From positions 1 to 23,488 of the forward strand of contig DGWH01000098.1 in assembly GCA_002395225.1 (NCBI GenBank): a DNA stretch of 23,488 bases, read 5' to 3'. Position numbers and translations under genes: made by a program. The notes under the pieces are model-generated. The model was not told the DNA's origin and searched no databases. It saw only the letters and a program-made list of their open reading frames with translations. This stretch comes from Christensenella sp. UBA4263 (GTDB lineage Bacteria; Bacillota; Clostridia; Christensenellales; Aristaeellaceae). Positions 23,145 through 23,488 of this stretch are shown piece after piece; position 1 is the stretch's first letter; each line of letters begins with the position of its first letter.

Positions 23145-23266
23145 CAGATTCCAGCTTGATCAGTCCGAAAGGCTGTTGTGAAATCTGCCTGTCCCAGCGT
23201 TCGCTATCGGCTTCTCCGATTGATGATTCAGTTGCTTCAATCCCCGGAGAATCCCCGCTGACAGGC

Positions 23267-23305
23267 TCTGAAAAAGAATTTTGAAATTTCTGAAAAAGAA
23301 TTTTG
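23267..23305 (+). repeat. Short direct repeat in the right intergenic region
   Basis: TCTGAAAAAGAATTTTG occurs at 23267-23283 and 23289-23305. The surrounding region 23145-23448 shows no gene and no family resemblance. Confidence 0.8.
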
Positions 23306-23326
23306 TTCGGGAAAAGAACGCCTCAC

Positions 23327-23360
23327 GGAGTCCGTGAAACATTAATGATTCACGGACTCC
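23327..23360. other. Intergenic hairpin, possible bidirectional terminator
   Basis: GGAGTCCGTGAA and TTCACGGACTCC form a perfect 12-bp stem around a 10-base loop. No T run follows on the + strand, and only a loose one (TTCTTTT) on the - strand. It lies between the last Nudix gene and the next promoter, so it may end the Nudix transcript inefficiently. Confidence 0.5.
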
Positions 23361-23448
23361 GCTCATTTAACGAACAAGTTGTAGGCAAACAACCACGGAA
23401 TGTTCGGATATTGACCGTTTCGGGCCAAAAAGTCCCGAAAAAAAGGTG

Positions 23449-23477
23449 TTGACAGCCCATTAGACCTGAGGTATAAT
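23449..23477 (+). promoter_or_regulatory. Consensus promoter at the window end, probably for a stable-RNA operon
   Basis: TTGACA (23449-23454) and TATAAT (23472-23477) are both perfect and 17 bases apart. An A-rich stretch (GAAAAAAAGG) directly upstream could act as an UP element. Such strength is typical of rRNA or tRNA operons in Firmicutes. The transcript lies outside the window, so its identity is inference. Confidence 0.85.
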
Positions 23478-23488
23478 GCGCAAGCTGT

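Noticed and set aside
23160..23366. 68-codon - strand frame near the right end
   Set aside because: No recognisable motif, and it runs over the hairpin and short direct repeats.

Overview
The window looks like a chromosomal segment of a Clostridia-type Firmicute, most likely a Lachnospiraceae relative. This is inference from the 5S rRNA sequence, strong AGGAGG-type ribosome binding sites, TTGACA-17-TATAAT promoters, and the protein families seen: PD-(D/E)XK ATPase remnant, MATE-HATPase fusion, and DUF4982-type GH2 enzyme. All real genes are on the + strand. The left end carries a 5S rRNA gene with its terminator. The right end stops just after a near-perfect promoter with an A-rich upstream element, of the kind that drives rRNA or tRNA operons. 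The window may therefore lie between two stable-RNA operons, a plausible landing zone for accessory DNA.

Layout. (1) 31-184: 5S rRNA and terminator. (2) 203-607: C-terminal remnant of a PD-(D/E)XK nuclease-fused ATPase. (3) 706-3111: intact GH2 beta-glycosidase. (4) 3137-3232: a 31-codon tail resembling the last residues of the cluster's own GT1 glycosyltransferases, so probably a dead GT1 copy. (5) 3349-3591: terminator hairpin, consensus promoter and structured leader. (6) 3592-21787: an unusual biosynthetic cluster. (7) 21831-21866: terminator that is a second copy of the one at 3349. (8) 22012-23144: two Nudix hydrolases with their own promoter and a possible GNAT remnant between them. 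(9) 23145-23488: no gene, short repeats, a hairpin and the final promoter.

The cluster is the main item. It is a nonribosomal-peptide-like assembly line cut into pieces and fused to glycosyltransferases: a protein with two carrier domains joined by Cys-containing 35-residue repeats; a condensation domain with a VQP-repeat linker and a C-terminal cNMP-binding-like domain; a GT2-GT1 fusion; a degenerate condensation domain (catalytic His replaced by Arg) fused to a GT1; two proteins with the domain order adenylation-carrier-condensation; a GT8 fused to a vestigial adenylation domain; and a MATE exporter fused to a HATPase domain. No thioesterase, reductase, phosphopantetheinyl transferase or dedicated regulator was seen.

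How it may work (inference): the two adenylation domains, which by eye both lack the Asp that normally binds an alpha-amino group, load acyl groups onto carrier domains. The condensation domains then pass these to an amine or hydroxyl, possibly on a sugar. The GT2, two GT1 and GT8 domains build or attach sugars, and the MATE protein exports the product. A glycosylated lipopeptide or acylated glycoside is a reasonable guess, but neither substrate nor product can be read from the sequence. Three intergenic gaps in the cluster carry copies of one repeat family, two with an identical 17-nt hairpin.
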